Positions 21,806-22,333 of a stretch of 22,333 bases of DNA are shown in pieces; positions within the stretch are counted from its first letter, which is position 1; each line of letters opens with the position of its first letter. Location: assembly GCF_000003605.2 (NCBI RefSeq), contig NW_003123906.1, forward strand, positions 389,379 to 411,711. The letters are read 5' to 3'. The notes below the pieces were generated by a model. It saw only the letters and a program-made list of their open reading frames with translations. It did not search any database and had not been told where the DNA came from. The translations under genes and the position numbers were made by a program. This stretch comes from Saccoglossus kowalevskii (Eukaryota; Hemichordata; Enteropneusta; Harrimaniidae).

Positions 21806-21891
21806 TACCGTATTACCCCGGGCACGCGCCCAGGGGCCTGAACATACAAAATCGGGAAAAAATGTGAGTGGGCGCTTACTCGAGGACCACC
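21806..21891. repeat. Inverted-repeat fragment of a dispersed GC-rich element
   Basis: The left arm TACCGTATTACCCCGGGCAC then GCGCCCA and the right arm TGGGCGCTTACTCGAGGACC resemble each other in opposite orientation around a short AT-rich centre. The phrases TACCGTATT and GGGCGCTTACTCGAGGA recall a repeat common in invertebrate genomes (TACCGTATTTACTCG... / GGGCGCTTATTCGAGG...), recalled from general familiarity and not searched. It directly follows the 45-bp satellite. Confidence 0.45.
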
Positions 21892-22333
21892 CCAAAAAAG
21901 ATTTTAAAAAGTTGTTTTTGTGATCGTATGATAAGGTCAAATAAAGGAATGCTTTCGTACACTTTGTACATGTACTTATTTCTTGATTTATGCGAGGTTT
22001 CAATAAACGTGAGCACTTGGTCAAGAACTGTGGGAACACTAAGACACAGGGTCGAATTTCAAGAATAAAACTTGTTTTATGTCAGCGAATGAAGTTGTAT
22101 TACTCACTGAAATTGGCTACAAAGTATGGTAAGTATTGTAATCAATGCACAGTTACTATTTTAGTGACCATGATCAGTGCATGCAAGTCGAAACGGCCGG
22201 GAAAAACTACCGGCTGTAATCCAGATGACGATGACCTCATTAGCATAATTTTGTTCACGCACGTATTGATACTTCGTATCGTAATACTGAAGAATAGCAG
22301 ACAGGGTTATGAAACAAATAACCTTTTATTACT
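21892..22333 (+). other. Intron sequence to the window end
   Basis: Presumed ORP9 intron DNA. It contains a TACATGTA at 21967-21974, a perfect small inverted repeat GATACTTCGTATC near 22268-22280, and a GC-richer patch near 22190-22215 (CGGCCGGG...CCGG). No exon was found. Confidence 0.5.

Overview
This is an AT-rich, intron-rich stretch of animal nuclear DNA. There is no operon structure and no bacterial promoter pattern. The recognisable coding sequence is short blocks bounded by AG...GT splice signals, separated by kilobases of non-coding DNA with satellites and small inverted-repeat transposons. The general character (AT-rich introns, excess of the palindrome TACATGTA, small DNA transposons) suggests a marine invertebrate such as a mollusc, amphioxus or hemichordate, but the species cannot be fixed from this window.

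The main gene is an oxysterol-binding-protein-related protein of the ORP9 type (OSBPL9), on the + strand. Five consecutive internal exons are present (8528-8578, 9360-9438, 11781-11857, 19401-19577, 20407-20457). Their splice phases are mutually compatible (0, 0, 1, 0, 0). They encode the second half of the N-terminal PH domain and the helical segment after it. The first half of the PH domain was not found anywhere in the window. The later linker, FFAT motif and lipid-binding ORD domain must lie beyond the right end. Upstream, on the same strand, a proline-rich 3'-terminal exon (919-1230) ends a different gene that I do not recognise.

Layout: 1-918 intron of the first gene; 919-1230 its last coding exon; 1231-1560 3' flank; 1561-2201 a 641-bp inverted-repeat transposon with repeated CACGTG palindromes; 2202-8527 gene-poor DNA; 8528-20457 the ORP9 exons and introns. 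The 7.5-kb intron 11858-19400 carries a satellite of about 60 copies of a 58-bp unit (12424-16141). One edge of this array is interrupted by a 180-bp transposon (12582-12761) with a clear TA target duplication. The intron starting at 20458 carries a second satellite (about 20704-21790), a 45-bp monomer evolved into 90-bp dimers and a 360-bp higher-order repeat. The array is followed by an inverted-repeat fragment (21806-21891).

The least expected observations are these. The 58-bp unit can form a long hairpin whose stem is conserved while its loop varies. The unit shares a GCAGATTTTAC motif with the terminal repeat of the transposon inserted in it. A basic, histidine-rich reading frame runs in frame into the third ORP9 exon and could give an alternative N-terminus. 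The first half of the PH domain is missing, with another gene's last exon placed upstream.
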